This document shows, piece after piece, positions 20,429 to 31,480 of a stretch of DNA of 41,206 nt. The notes below the pieces were generated by a model. It made no database searches. It saw nothing but the letters and a program-made list of their open reading frames with translations, and was not told the DNA's origin. Positions within the stretch are counted from its first letter, which is position 1; the number at the start of each line of letters is the position of its first letter. Source of the DNA: Nemertoderma westbladi (Eukaryota > Xenacoelomorpha > Nemertodermatida > Nemertodermatidae); NCBI GenBank assembly GCA_032718475.1, contig JAUCBJ010005389.1, positions 1 through 41,206 on the forward strand, written 5' to 3'. A program made the position numbers and the translations under genes.

Positions 20429-21379
20429 TAACCCAGCCACACTCGAACCACCTAGACCAGCCACACCCAAACCAGAACTTCCTAACCCAGCCACACCCAA
20501 ACCACCTAGACCAGCCACACCCAAACCAGAACTTCCTAACCCAGCCACACCCAAACCACCTAGACAGCCACACCCGAATCAGAACGTCCTAACCCAGCCG
20601 CAGCCACACCGAACCAGCTGGACCAGCCACTCCCGAACCACCTAGACCAGCCACACCCAAACCACCTAGACCAGCCAACCCGAACCCCCTATACCAGTCA
20701 CACCCGAAACACCTGGACCAGCCACACCCGAACCACCTAGACCAGCCACACCTAAACCACCTAGACCAGCCACACCCGAACCACCTAGACCAGCTACACC
20801 CGAACCCCCTAGACCAGCGACACCCGAACCACCTAGACCAGCCACACCCGAACCACATGGACTAGCCACACCCGAACCACCTGGACCAGCCACACCCGAA
20901 CCACCTGGATCAGCCACACCCGAACCACCTAGACCAGCCACACCCGAACCCCCTATACCAGTCACACCCGAAACACCTGGACCAGCCACACCCGAACCAC
21001 CTAGACCAGCCACACCTAAACCACCTGGACCAGCCACACCCGAACCACCTAGACCAGCTACACCCGAACCCCCTAGACCAGCCACACCCGAACCACCTAG
21101 ACCAGCCACACCCGAACCACCTGGACCAGCCACACCCGAACCACCTGGACCAGCCACACCCGAACCACCTGGACCAGCCACACCCGAACCACCTAGACCA
21201 GCCACACCCGAACCCCCTATACGAGCTACACCCGAACCACCTGGACCAGCCACACCCGAACCACCTAGACCAGCCACACCCGAACCACCTGGACCAGTCA
21301 CACCCGAACCACCTAGACCAGCCACACCCGAACCACCTAGACCAGCCACACCCGAACCACCTAGACCAGCCACACCCAA
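20429..21379. repeat. 24-bp VNTR, about 39 units
   Basis: The unit is CCAGCCACACCCGAACC followed by ACCTAGA, with G/A variants at the ACCTAGA/ACCTGGA positions. The left part (20429-20580) has a mixed higher-order unit that includes AGAACTTCCTAAC; the right part is homogeneous. Because 24 is a multiple of three, long frames exist on both strands: Pro-Ala-Thr-Pro-Glu-Pro-Pro-Arg on + and Gly-Val-Ala-Gly-Leu-Gly-Gly-Ser on -, the latter 237 residues from 21379 to 20666. No start, splice context or conserved domain makes either strand a convincing gene. Confidence 0.95.
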
Positions 21380-21740
21380 TTTATGGTATGATCTCTTTAT
21401 TTGCTATACCATGTTAAATTTAATCAGTTAGTAAACATTTAATTTGTAATATACTGTAAATAATGCTTACTAAAATACATTTACTTTATTGGCTTGCAAG
21501 TGCCCCATAATTTATCTGATCCCTGCATTAATCTACTCATTCAAATCAACAAACAGCTTTACTTTGGGGAGCCAACCACGACCGTCTGTCAATCACTCAG
21601 TAGGCTAGAAACTTGCGGTGCCATGAAAGAGTTTTACAGATTGAGGAAATTGAACAGATTGAACAGATTGAAGAATGGACTTTAATTGAGAACACAACTG
21701 TACATCTGTACATACAATACAGCAAAATAGTGCTCTATAT

Positions 21741-21937
21741 ACTAATACCGGTACTGATAGCCTGAGAGAACAGCAGTAGAGAAACCGGTAGCATGGAACC
21801 TAACGGTAAATTTCTGGAGGACATAAAAAGTAAAAAAAAAACTAATACCGGTACTGATAGCCTGAGAGAACAGCAGAAGAGAAACCGGAAGCGGAACCTA
21901 ACGGTAAATTTCTGGAGGACATAAAAAGTAAAAAAAA
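21741..21937. repeat. 100-bp tandem duplication
   Basis: Two copies start at 21741 and 21841. Both begin ACTAATACCGGTACTGATAG and end GGACATAAAAAGT followed by an A run. They differ by a few bases and a short deletion, so the duplication is recent compared with the surrounding repeats. Confidence 0.93.
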
Positions 21938-22110
21938 AAAGGACATCATGAGTGATTTAAACGGACAATAGAAATTATTGCGTAATTTCAGTATACATGC
22001 AGTATATAGTTCTTGGTTTGTAATTGATTTGTACTAAAACTAATTTTAAGTGTAGGCCTATGTTGTTGATTAATTTAACAGTAAACAATGAAAGAATTTA
22101 AATTGTTATA

Positions 22111-25100
22111 AATTTTACGTTACTTTTCAATATCACGAGGAATCCTCACAGGATTCACCAAAAATTGACGGAATCTTTTACTAAACTACAATCTGATATC
22201 ATTGGACTATTTCGATCTGTTAAAGCGAAGAAGAGTGTAAACAACAAGGATGAGGAACAAATCAACGATATGCTCATGAAGATGTCAGCCTTGTACACAA
22301 TTGTGTTTGACAAACTGGCAGCAGTCAGGGAAGAAACGATAGAATCTAAAAACGAATTTATCAAACATAAGATAGAAATGCAAACCAGACCTCTGTATTC
22401 GACACTTGCACAGGCCCATGTTCCTGTCACCAATCCGATGAATGACACTCAAACACGATACCTTCCTCACCAATCAGGTGTTAACCTAGCTCGCCCAGCA
22501 GGAACTTCCACTCACCCAGGTGTTCATTCCCAACGTCAATCACTCATCTCGCCTGCTGAAGTACTGGTACACCCAGCACCCGGGCCGCAATGCAATGAAC
22601 GCCATCCCATCATTAGAGGTAATCAGCAAGGTGGACTGCTTCGAGCTGCTGCGAGTCCCAAGTCCATCATCAATGATTCGACGAAGAGCACATATCCAAA
22701 TAGGACGCGTCAGCCTTGATGAGTCGGAAGAATCAGTGTCAGAATACATATCAACTCTGGCAATCTCGAACTGTGAAACACCTGCTCTCCAAGTATATCC
22801 TGAATCTATGGGCAGATCATTTCAACTATAGATTATCCAATGCTGAACGGACAAAGTTTGGTCTGCAACCAAGACAACAATTCTAATCCCAGGCTCCGTC
22901 TGGTGTACAAGATTGTGAAGACAATCACAATCAAATAAACCCGGAGAATTGACTAAACTTTACACTTTCTCTATGGAATGTTGAGGGGCTATCATACAGT
23001 ACAGTCGAACTTAATTAAACTCACACAAACTATTTGTAAATGCGGATGTGGTTCTTCTAACTGAAATGTTTCATACAAGTTCAACTCTAAAGAACTCGTC
23101 TTACTACTCTTTTGTACAACCTGCTGACAAACCAATTTGAGGGCGACCTTCCAGTGGACTTATACTTCTTTATAAACAATGCTTACCCGCATCTAATTTC
23201 ATCCTGCCCACAATACATTGTTGTTGAATCAGATGTAGTAGATGAATCACATTTATAGTTTAATACGTTCAACCCGACTGTCCAGTTGAAGAAGTGGTAC
23301 TAATATTAAATTATGCTTTAATGAAGGTCAACCCAAACAAAAACATAATTATTGGCGGCGACTTTAATTGCCAAATAGACTCAGGCGACAGGGGTTCCAA
23401 CCTCACCAATAGTCCCCATGATTTAGGGTTTAATTTACATAACAACAGTGCTCACACATACTACTCACCACAAGGAGAAAGTACTATAGATTTGTTTTAT
23501 ATCAGGCAAGGACTACCTGTACCTCAAATCTCAAACTCCACCATTTCCATTATTAATAATCCTATTCGAAAACATCATAAAGTGAACTTAAAGATAGATT
23601 TAATTGGGTATACTGTAGTAGTCCTCACTCGGAACAGAACAAGACGAAGAAAACTAGGAAACTAGATCCCAACCTATTTTGTGAACTTGGTTGACTCAGA
23701 CCTATATACATATCTGCTCAGCCAGAATAAGTTGAATGACAGTGCTGACATACTTACAGATGCATTGAACCAAGCAAGTCAGGCGTACCGTGAAAAGACT
23801 GTTAAACCAAACAAGGCATGGTTTGACGCTGAATGCAGTGAAAAGAAAGCTTCTCTTCTCACCCTGCTGGAGAATAGGAACAAATCCACTGTGGATAACC
23901 AACTCTACTGGACCCAACTTAAGATTTACATAGTCTTCTAGTTGTGAAAAGATCTGTTTACGAGGAGGCTTGTCTGGTGGAGAATACAGTAGGGGAGATA
24001 GAGCTGAAGTCATGGACGATTTTCCGTGATGTAAAACAGACCTCAGCAGCTCTAATAGATTCAACCAGATTGGAATCACACTTTAACAGCCTACTTAGAG
24101 CTAGCTGTCAAGGATCCGCCAAATATAGGACAAGTTCCATTACCGACACCGGAAGAAGAAGTCGCTGTTCAGTGGTATAATCAACCTACAGTATCACTGA
24201 AACTGAAGTTAAAGTAGCTATAAAACTATCATCGGATAAGAAGGCCAGTGGGACAGATGGTATATTCTATGAACATGTAAATTTTGCTGGTCCCCTAATC
24301 ACTATGTTAACTCTTTTATTCAACACTTGCCTGAATACTGGATCCATTCCTGTCAACTGGGCGATCAGTGTAATTAAAATTATATATAAAGGAAAAGGAG
24401 AAATGACGGATCACAACAACTATAGAGGAATTGCACTAATTTCTGTCGTCTATATACCATATACTGTATATACTAACGTCTTTATTTAAAAAAATGCGTT
24501 CAACGCAACGTATACCATTACCTGCCCATTGAACAATTTGGTTTTATCCCTGGAAAGTCAAGCCTCCAAGCAATCAGATTACTGCTAATGGATATTTCTG
24601 CTGCCTTAAGCTCAGCCAGTTGCTCAGATAAAAAGATGATCTACGTCGCCTTTCAGAATTTCAGAAAAGCCTTTGATGTTATCCACCGAGTGACTCTACT
24701 GATAAAGCTCTACAACCAGTTCGGAATAAAGGGTAAATGGTTCAATACAATAAAATCGATTCTCAATAACAACACCATTAAGGTTTTTGATGGTCTGCAT
24801 TTCTCACGGGCGATCACACATTTGCGTGGTAATCTACAAGGAGATTCGTTTTCTCCAACATGCTTGGTGATGTTTATAGGAGATCTAGAAACTGTACTCC
24901 ACCAAGTATCAGCTTATATAAAGTTTATCTTTCTTTGCAGACGACCTTGCTATATACTCGAAGCTGGATTAAAAATCTTTCGAATGAAATTATACCCCAT
25001 GACAACATACGCTTTCACCGAGATTGTTCGATACGATACCTAACCTTATCCAATTTAAAGGAAGTGGACAAGATTAAGACAAGATTTTTGAAACGACTTT

Positions 25101-25630
25101 TAGGCCTTCACATTAATGAGTCTTCCACTATGGCACTAATGGTGGTAGGTGCTAATTCCCACACTGAGGATATACTAGGACAGCACCCAAGCATCTTCAA
25201 ACCCGAAGTAATCGAACAGTATAAAATACATCGACTTGACAGACTCAACAACTTCAACTTACCCGGCTATCATCGGGCACCAGCATTTTGTTCTTCGAAT
25301 TGGAAGAAACCCAAACAGTCGAACAGGCATGTGGTTATCGAGCTGTCCTCCACTTGCTGCTCTGGCTTCCAAGAAATAATTAAACGAAATAACAAAAATC
25401 TATTAACATAGATCGACATATAATTAACTTTTAACCTTCCTGTTTTAACTTGATTTTTTTATGCAGCTAGTTTTCTAAATTTCGCAAATGTACACTGACA
25501 TATATTTTAATTTTAATTATTATTTGAAATAAAAAAATACAATTTGCCCCGCGTGGGGGCGTATATAAAAAAAATAAATTCTACGTTACTTTTCAATGGC
25601 ATGAAGAATCCTCACAGGATTTACCACAGT
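22111..25630 (+). mobile_element. Decayed LINE retrotransposon (ORF1-like, endonuclease, RT) between short direct repeats
   Basis: An ORF1-like region (22165-22831, one frame change near 22530) is followed by an endonuclease remnant (23294-23665, with G-G-D-F-N and S-T-I-D-L-F-Y), then RT pieces. 24304-24489 has N-N-Y-R-G-I-A. 24588-25043 has a F-R-K-A-F-D motif and G-D-x-F-S-P. The F-A-D-D palm box is encoded at 24934-24945 in a different frame. A C-terminal piece ends near 25411. The endonuclease/RT order and motifs fit a Jockey, CR1 or I-type LINE. Stops and frameshifts are many. A hairpin CCCC-GCGT-GGGG (about 25547-25558) and an A-rich tail mark the 3' end. About 50 bp at 22111-22160 recurs just after that tail at 25575-25630. 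Confidence 0.85.
22165..22719 (+). pseudogene. LINE ORF1-like protein, frame-broken
   Basis: 184 residues open from a TTG. The first 80 residues are charged and helical, a likely coiled coil. The rest is Pro, Ser, His and Gln-rich. From about 22530 the readable protein continues in the next frame to 22831. Its position immediately before an endonuclease/RT region and the coiled coil suit the ORF1 RNA-binding chaperone of a LINE. No CCHC knuckle or RRM is visible, so this is assigned from context. Confidence 0.45.
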
Positions 25631-25639
25631 CGTCAAGTT

Positions 25640-26550
25640 TAATTATAATCCTAATAATGCTATTTAATTAATGAAGAGCCCATATCTTAATGGAGAACCC
25701 ATTGATGTGTTCTCTGGAGTGGGGAATTTTTGGTCGGCAATCCTGCAATCATAATAATAAATAATATTAAATTAATAATACCGTACCGTAATGTAATAAC
25801 AAAATAAGTACCTGATAGTAATAAAATGTACTGTATTATATAAAGTGATAATATAAAATACATAAATAATAATAGTCCTAAGTAATTATAAAATAATGGA
25901 ATTTGTTGTGCATCTTTAAACAAATAATTTAATACATATAAACTAAATCACGCCACCTGATAATAAAGGACTCCAAAAGGACATAACGAAAGGGACTACA
26001 TAATTTATAAACACAAAAAATATAGAAAACAATTCATGAATGCAACAGATAATTGAGAAACTAATACCAGAAATAGATTCACCATAATTTTTTACCCCAG
26101 AACGTGTATGTTTATCATTAAAACTTGTTACCAGTAACAAAAACAACATGCTGAACATGGCCTTTGCTAGCGAAGTCTGGATTTACCATATGCCAGCAGT
26201 AAAGTACTGTACCGGTAGTAGGTTAACATGCAGACAGGTACCGGTACCGGTAATTAATAGGTGAATAATTAATTTTATCATAGACTACTATCATGCAAAC
26301 TGCAAACCTAGGCTGCTAGGCAGTTTATCTTAAAACATAGAAAATCGTTTTAGACGGTATTTCGGCTGTACCGGGTACAAGTTATAAGAAATTATACTGA
26401 ACAGTTCTGCAGTTCAGCCTCCATACTGCCATATGCTGATATGCCATAAATTATGACAGTATGAAGGCTGCAGCACGCTTCAGCGCTTGCAAGGCCTTTA
26501 TCACTATCAGTTTAGGCTATGTTTTAATGGGTTTAAGTTCAAATTTATAA
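25640..26550. other. Gene-free AT-rich stretch with a hairpin
   Basis: No coding evidence. 25740-26160 is very AT-rich. A GGTACCGGTACCGGTA palindromic cluster is at about 26237-26252. A long imperfect hairpin (see separate entry) lies at 26407-26473. Confidence 0.5.
26407..26473. repeat. Imperfect inverted repeat (hairpin)
   Basis: AGCCT-c-CATACTG-c-CATA (26416-26433) pairs with TATG-a-CAGTATG-a-AGGCT (26452-26469), leaving an 18-base loop. CTGCAG occurs at both outer edges. Mismatches are opposite each other, giving regular one-base internal loops. It could be a small MITE or a hairpin RNA. Confidence 0.65.
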
Positions 26551-26553
26551 ATT

Positions 26554-27063
26554 AGGCCTATTCATTTAATCAAAGTTATATCTAGGCCTAGAGATATATT
26601 TACAGATCTAGGCCTATATAATCTGATAATAAAAAACCTTAAACAGTTAAAAACCTAATCAAAAAACGTAAACCTATTTTTTTTTCTGAAAAAACCTAGG
26701 TTTTTTCCACCCTGCTGCCCTCTGGCCCTGGCAGCCTGGGCTATCCACTATCACTATACTGCTACTGGTAGTGGTACTGCACTACCGGTAGGCCTACTAC
26801 TCTCCGACTGTACTACAGTACTAGGCCTATCAGACAGAACCGAAATTTTCTGAAGATAGGTAATTAATTTCTAATTTACATTTAGGCCTAACTGTTTAAT
26901 GTTTATCGTCATTTGAAAGGTAGGCCTATACAGACAGATATAGGCCTAATTATTATGCAGTTCCAGTTATGCTTTAGCTTTACAGCTTTAACCATCAAAA
27001 AAAGGTGGGTCTGAACTTTTTAAGAATTGCTAGCATTCTGGAATTGATATTACAGTAGGCCTA
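26554..27063. repeat. Cluster of AGGCCT palindromes upstream of GPD2
   Basis: AGGCCT, mostly within TAGGCCTA, starts at 26554, 26584, 26610, 26790, 26823, 26884, 26922, 26942 and 27058: nine copies in about 510 bp, the last 21 bases before the GPD2 ATG. Scattered copies occur elsewhere in the window (for example 18830-18880, 22053, 36740), so the word is common in this genome, but this is the densest patch. Transcription of GPD2 should start in or near this region. I see no TATA box that I would defend. Confidence 0.6.
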
Positions 27064-27083
27064 TTGCTATTAGGCGTTAGGAT

Positions 27084-30000
27084 ATGGCGATGTTTCTTGT
27101 TAAAGCTGTCGGGTTAACCAGCACGGCGCTGATTGGTGTCGCGGGGTACCGCCAATACAAACGGTCGGGATGGATCGCGAAGTTATCAGACGAGGCCACG
27201 GTCTACGCAGCGAACGAGCGAAGCGAGATCCCCCACTACGAGCCTTTACCAACACGCGCCGCTCAGATATCGACGCTGCGATCCGACAAAATCTACGACG
27301 TGGTCGTAATCGGTGGCGGCGCCACTGGTTGCGGGGTGGCGTTAGACTCAGCCACTCGTGGATTATCCACCGTCCTCCTGGAGAAATACGATTTTTCCTC
27401 GGGGACCAGCAGTCGCAGCACTAAGTTGATACACGGGGGCGTCCGATACCTTCAGAAAGCGGTGTTCAACTTGGATATAGAGCAATACAAAATGGTGAGA
27501 GAAGCCTTACACGAGCGCGCTAATCTATGCAAAGTCGCGCCTCATCTCGCCTACCATCTACCTATAATGCTTCCCATTTATAAGTGGTACAAAGCGCCGT
27601 ACTTCTGGGCCGGAATTAAGGCCTACGACTTAGTCGCCGGTTCCCAGAAGTTACGTAGTAGCTACTATTTAAACTTCCAGCGAACGCTAGACGAATTCCC
27701 GATGTTATCCAAAGATAAACTAAAGTGTAGTTTAGTTTATTACGACGGCGCGCACGACGACGCTCGCACCAACGTCGCTTTGGCGTTGACCGCTGTGCGC
27801 AACGGAGCGGTTGCGTTGAACCACGCGGAAGTAACGCGTTTACATAAAACCGATCAGCGGCTATCCGGCGTCCGTTTTAAGGATAGTTTAACCGGGGAAG
27901 AGTTCACCATCCGCGCTCGTTGCGTTGTCAACGCGACCGGGCCGTTTACCGACTCAATCCGGTCGATGGATCGCCCGGAAGTTAAACCCATCTGTAAGCC
28001 GTCCTCCGGGGTTCACATCGTCCTCCCGGACTACTACAGCCCCGCGTCTATGGGGTTGTTGGACCCCGAGACAAGCGACGGACGGGTTATCTTCTTCCTC
28101 CCCTGGTTGGGTCGCACTATCGCGGGGACTACCGACACCGCCTGTCCCGTCGTAGACAACCCCGCCCCCGCCGAGGCCGATATCCAGTTTATTCTCTCGG
28201 AGATTCGGAATTATTTGAGTCCCGAGGTTCGGATACGTCGGGGCGACGTCCTCTCCGCCTGGTCCGGGATCCGCCCGTTGGTCATGAATCCTGCCAAAAC
28301 CGATACCCAATCCCTCGCCAGGAACCACATTATTGAGGTGCGGCCGGTTTTTATTTTCGCTTTTAATCTTTACCTATAAGTGTTTGACTTTTTGTTGATA
28401 CATAAAGTTTTAACAATAATAAACTCTATTGAATGACAAAGAAGGGAACTGAAAATTCTTTTTCTTAAGCGAAATTCAGATATTCTGCCCTCGTATGTTG
28501 AATTTTCCACTCTGATAGAATATTTTTGTATTCGCTAAACTGAAAATAAGTGAAATTGGAATGTTTTCCGATTACTTTATCGAATAATATTCCTTATTTA
28601 CCTACTTGCTATAGGCACTAGTGAGAATAGGACTTCTGATGCTATTTATTAGTTTTTTCATTATTATTTTTTATAGGAAAATATTCCCGAATTTAATTCA
28701 GAAACTCGTTAATAAAATAGTTTATTTATATAAATAACATTTATTTTCAACTTTTTATATCAAATTACATTATTTACCTATTAAATACTTATGGTACTTG
28801 TTCTGATTTTTTTCAGGTTTCTCCGTCCAATCTAATAACTATAGCCGGGGGTAAATGGACCACCTACCGGTCCATGGCCATGGAGACTATAGACAAAGCG
28901 ATAGAAGTCTGCGGTCTGAACCCCCGAGTGGCGCAGTGCCAGACAGACGGGCTGGTGCTGGAGGGCGGGGTGGGCTGGAGCCCCACCCTGCCGATACGAC
29001 TGGTCCAGACCTTCGGGTTGGACAGCGACGTGGCCAAACATCTGTCGGCCACGTACGGGGTCGGCGCGTACGAGGTGGCCCGCAAGGGGGCGCCCACTGG
29101 TCTCCACAGACCGGCTATTGGGATCCCTCTAGCGGCCGGCTTCCCTTACATAGAGGCCGAGGTAAGGAAACGTCTGGGTGATATAATCCCATTATAGTGG
29201 ATGTTTGAGGCGGGGAATTATGACCAGGTTACAGTGGCACCTTATTCTAACCAAAACAATAAACACAATGCATTTTTTCTCGTAACCACATTGTATTCCC
29301 CTAATGATGTGCCTACAGTATTTACTCGAATAAGATCCCGGGCGTTTAAGTTTATAAATGGCCAATTGGGGAGCCGTTTAAGTTCCAAGTTGTACATTAC
29401 CTATTACAGCGGTACAACACCCCAACTACATTTACCTTCAGTCTTAACAATCAGTTAATCAGGGTGTCTTGTATACCGGAATCGCGGCACCACACAAACC
29501 ATATCTTGTCACTAACTTTTTATTTAAATTATTATTATTTAACTAACAATTGATTTTATTTGCCTTTGTATATTTATTGATAACCCTTTTAATCTCTCTT
29601 AACACTTCGAACATGAATCTTTAATGAGTTTCATCACAAAGAAACCCACATTACAATAATAGAATAATAACAAATAAATGTTGCATTACTTAACTAAGTA
29701 TGAAAGGCGAGTTAAGAACAGCTGATAGTTAAGTCATGGAAAAAGCGCGAAAAGGCGCAATGAACGCGATCAATAATGAATGATAACTGATATTAATCAT
29801 TCTCTCTCCCCAGGTACGCCACGCTGTGGCTGAGTACGCCGCCACGGTTGTAGACGTTGTGGCGAGACGGACCCGTCTGGCGTTCCTGTCTACCGACGCG
29901 GCGGAGATGACGGTAGATAGAATAGCGGGAATAATGGGGGACGAGTTGGGATGGGATGCGAAGCGAACCAGAGAGGAAATAAAGAAAGCCAACGAGTTTA

Positions 30001-30362
30001 TTTACCTGGAGATGGGCGCCAAAACCAAAGACGTGGCCATGCAGTCGTTGCCGTTGAATCTAACCCCGACCGAGTTGAAGCATTACACCGAGAGGTTCAA
30101 CCACATCGACGGCCGTAACAAGGGCTACATAACGCTGGCGGATGTCCGGGGATTCCTGTATAGTTCCGGGCAGAGCGTCTCGGACGAGCAACTCATGCGG
30201 ATATTCGGCTCGGTTGATTTGAATCGGAACGGTTTGTTGGAACTCTCGGAGTTCCTCACCTTGGTTGTGGCCGTTAAAGGCGACTACGTGATGGCCAACC
30301 CGCTGTCTGCCGCCGTTATGCCGCCACAGTCCGGGGGCCCGAAGTCGCGAGGCTCCAAATAG
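27084..30362 (+). CDS. GPD2: GPD2, mitochondrial FAD-dependent glycerol-3-phosphate dehydrogenase (exons 27084-28337, 28817-29161, 29814-30362)
   Basis: The enzyme oxidises glycerol 3-phosphate to dihydroxyacetone phosphate on the outer face of the inner mitochondrial membrane and passes electrons through FAD to ubiquinone (glycerol-phosphate shuttle). Three exons of 418, 115 and 182 codons join in phase 0 and give 715 residues, close to the animal length of about 725. Residues 5-21 are hydrophobic, as for membrane targeting. The FAD Rossmann motif G-G-G-A-T-G is at 77-82 with Glu100 closing it. The GPDH signature around S-G-T-S-S-R-S-T-K-L-I-H-G-G is at 106-119. A-G-G-K-W-T-T-Y-R is at 428-436. 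EF-hand loops are at 632-643 and 668-679. ATG 27084 is the first Met, and a second lies two codons later. The coding exons are much richer in GC than the introns. The gene appears intact. Confidence 0.96.
28338..28816 (+). other. GPD2: GPD2 intron 1
   Basis: The donor reads GAG|GTGCGG, with GT but a poor match to GTRAGT. The acceptor is TTTTTTTCAG|GTT at 28816/28817. Phase 0. Reading through the donor adds 13 codons and then hits TAA at 28377-28379, so intron retention would give a truncated protein lacking the second GPDH signature and the EF-hands. The body is AT-rich with nothing else recognisable. Confidence 0.9.
29162..29813 (+). other. GPD2: GPD2 intron 2, holding a single unit of the 68-bp minisatellite
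   Basis: The donor is GAG|GTAAGG at 29161/29162 and the acceptor TCTCTCCCCAG|GTA at 29813/29814. Phase 0. At 29219-29265 the intron contains GACCAGGTTACAGTGGC and CTAACCAAAACAATAAAC, which matches one unit of the array at 18150-18828. The rest is AT-rich. Confidence 0.9.
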
Positions 30363-31346
30363 ATTTAATTTTAGGTATGTTTTTCTCACCAATATATTTA
30401 TATAACATTATTTTGTTCACAGCGAGTTTTATTGCGTTAAAAAAATCACAACAGAACAGATTCCACTTTGTCCCGGCGAGAATCCCAAGTTATTAATGTT
30501 ACTAATATTTAGTTATTTAATTTATTTATTTATTCGCTAAATAATAATAATCCAGCCAAATTCCCAATGTTTCCGACATCCTGAAAAACTCTCGTTGTCC
30601 TGCTGTTTATTATATTTTATATTAATTAATATTAACTAATATTAGTTAGTAAAGTTTAATTACCGATCATTTTAATCATAAATTTATTTAGTAAATAAAT
30701 CAACCGTCTTAATTTAGGCCAAAACATTTAGTTCGAAATAAGAGAGAAAATCTCTCGATAGATTTATAAATTAATAATATTTGGTATTAAATAGTATTTA
30801 TTAAATTGTACTTTAATAGCGGAGCCATTTATTGTATATATATTTTGGTATTAATATTTTTAATGTTGTTTCATTTCGCTTTGTAGTTAATAATATTGCA
30901 ATGTTTCGGTTTCCATATTTTCTAAACCAACTGTATAGTTTTTTTGTATTGGTTAGTTCTCTGTATTTCTTCTTTGTATTATTTGGTAACTAATAAGCTA
31001 ATTATATGGACTAATTAATATCCTTTGTTTACAGTAGGAATTCCAATTAAATATAATATTTTAGTTTAAGTTTTTGTTTGAGGCTTTAAGGGCGCCGTTT
31101 ATATAAAACAATTAAAAGGTTCAATTAATTCCGATAGGGAAATTATCCCCGACTGAGTTAATCCGGCAGTTACACTGACTCAAGGTTTGTTCCAAATCCG
31201 GGTTATTTGAATGTTCCCTAAAGACGACAGCTGTTTTTGTTTTATATAACCAGCGACGTAGACCAATAGAGTCTCAACCAAGAGTTCAAACCTACATGAC
31301 CTATTAACTGATTCAAAACAATGGATTAAAGTGGCGGGATGGTTGT
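30363..31346. other. GPD2 3' flank, gene-free
   Basis: Very AT-rich, so the 3' UTR ends somewhere here. I see no canonical AATAAA in the first 200 bases after the stop, only AT-rich variants. No other gene or repeat boundary is supported. Confidence 0.4.
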
Positions 31347-31371
31347 GGGGGGGGGGGGGGGGGGGGGGGGG
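31347..31371. repeat. Poly-G run (25 G)
   Basis: The longest of the six G/C homopolymer runs: 25 uninterrupted G after GGTTGT. It is a likely quadruplex former and a likely source of assembly or polymerase-slippage error. Confidence 0.9.
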
Positions 31372-31480
31372 TACATATTGTTTAGAATCGATTTTTATAT
31401 GATTCCAAATCTGAAAACGCTTTGCAAGATCTCTTTTAGTTCTCGAGATATGGTTGACTGTATGTCGGGTCGGTCTGTAC

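Larger units (their letters stand above)
19190..21760. mobile_element. Segment with divergent inverted repeats at its ends (possible transposon)
   Basis: TTCACAATTAAAATCC and CATTCTTCAATCTG at about 19222-19252 recur inverted at 21660-21695, with about 28 of 32 positions shared by eye. Weaker inverted similarity (ACCGGTACTAAAATA against ACCGGTATTAGTATA) extends outward. Between them are a BEN-like coding remnant on the - strand and the 24-bp VNTR. No target duplication is identified. It could be a DNA transposon that captured a gene piece, or two separate repeats in opposite orientation. Confidence 0.4.

Noticed and set aside
22700-22735. Hammerhead-ribozyme-like TTGATGAGTCGGAAGAATC
   Set aside because: Only a CTGATGA-like core fragment is present. 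There are no flanking stems and no cleavage triplet, and the bases are explained by the LINE ORF1-like frame.
27954-28328. 124-residue - strand frame within GPD2 exon 1
   Set aside because: An antisense shadow of a GC-rich coding exon. The sense strand is clearly GPD2.
28832-29107. Several overlapping frames on both strands in GPD2 exon 2
   Set aside because: Shadows of the real exon; only the frame with the A-G-G-K-W-T-T-Y motif matches the enzyme.
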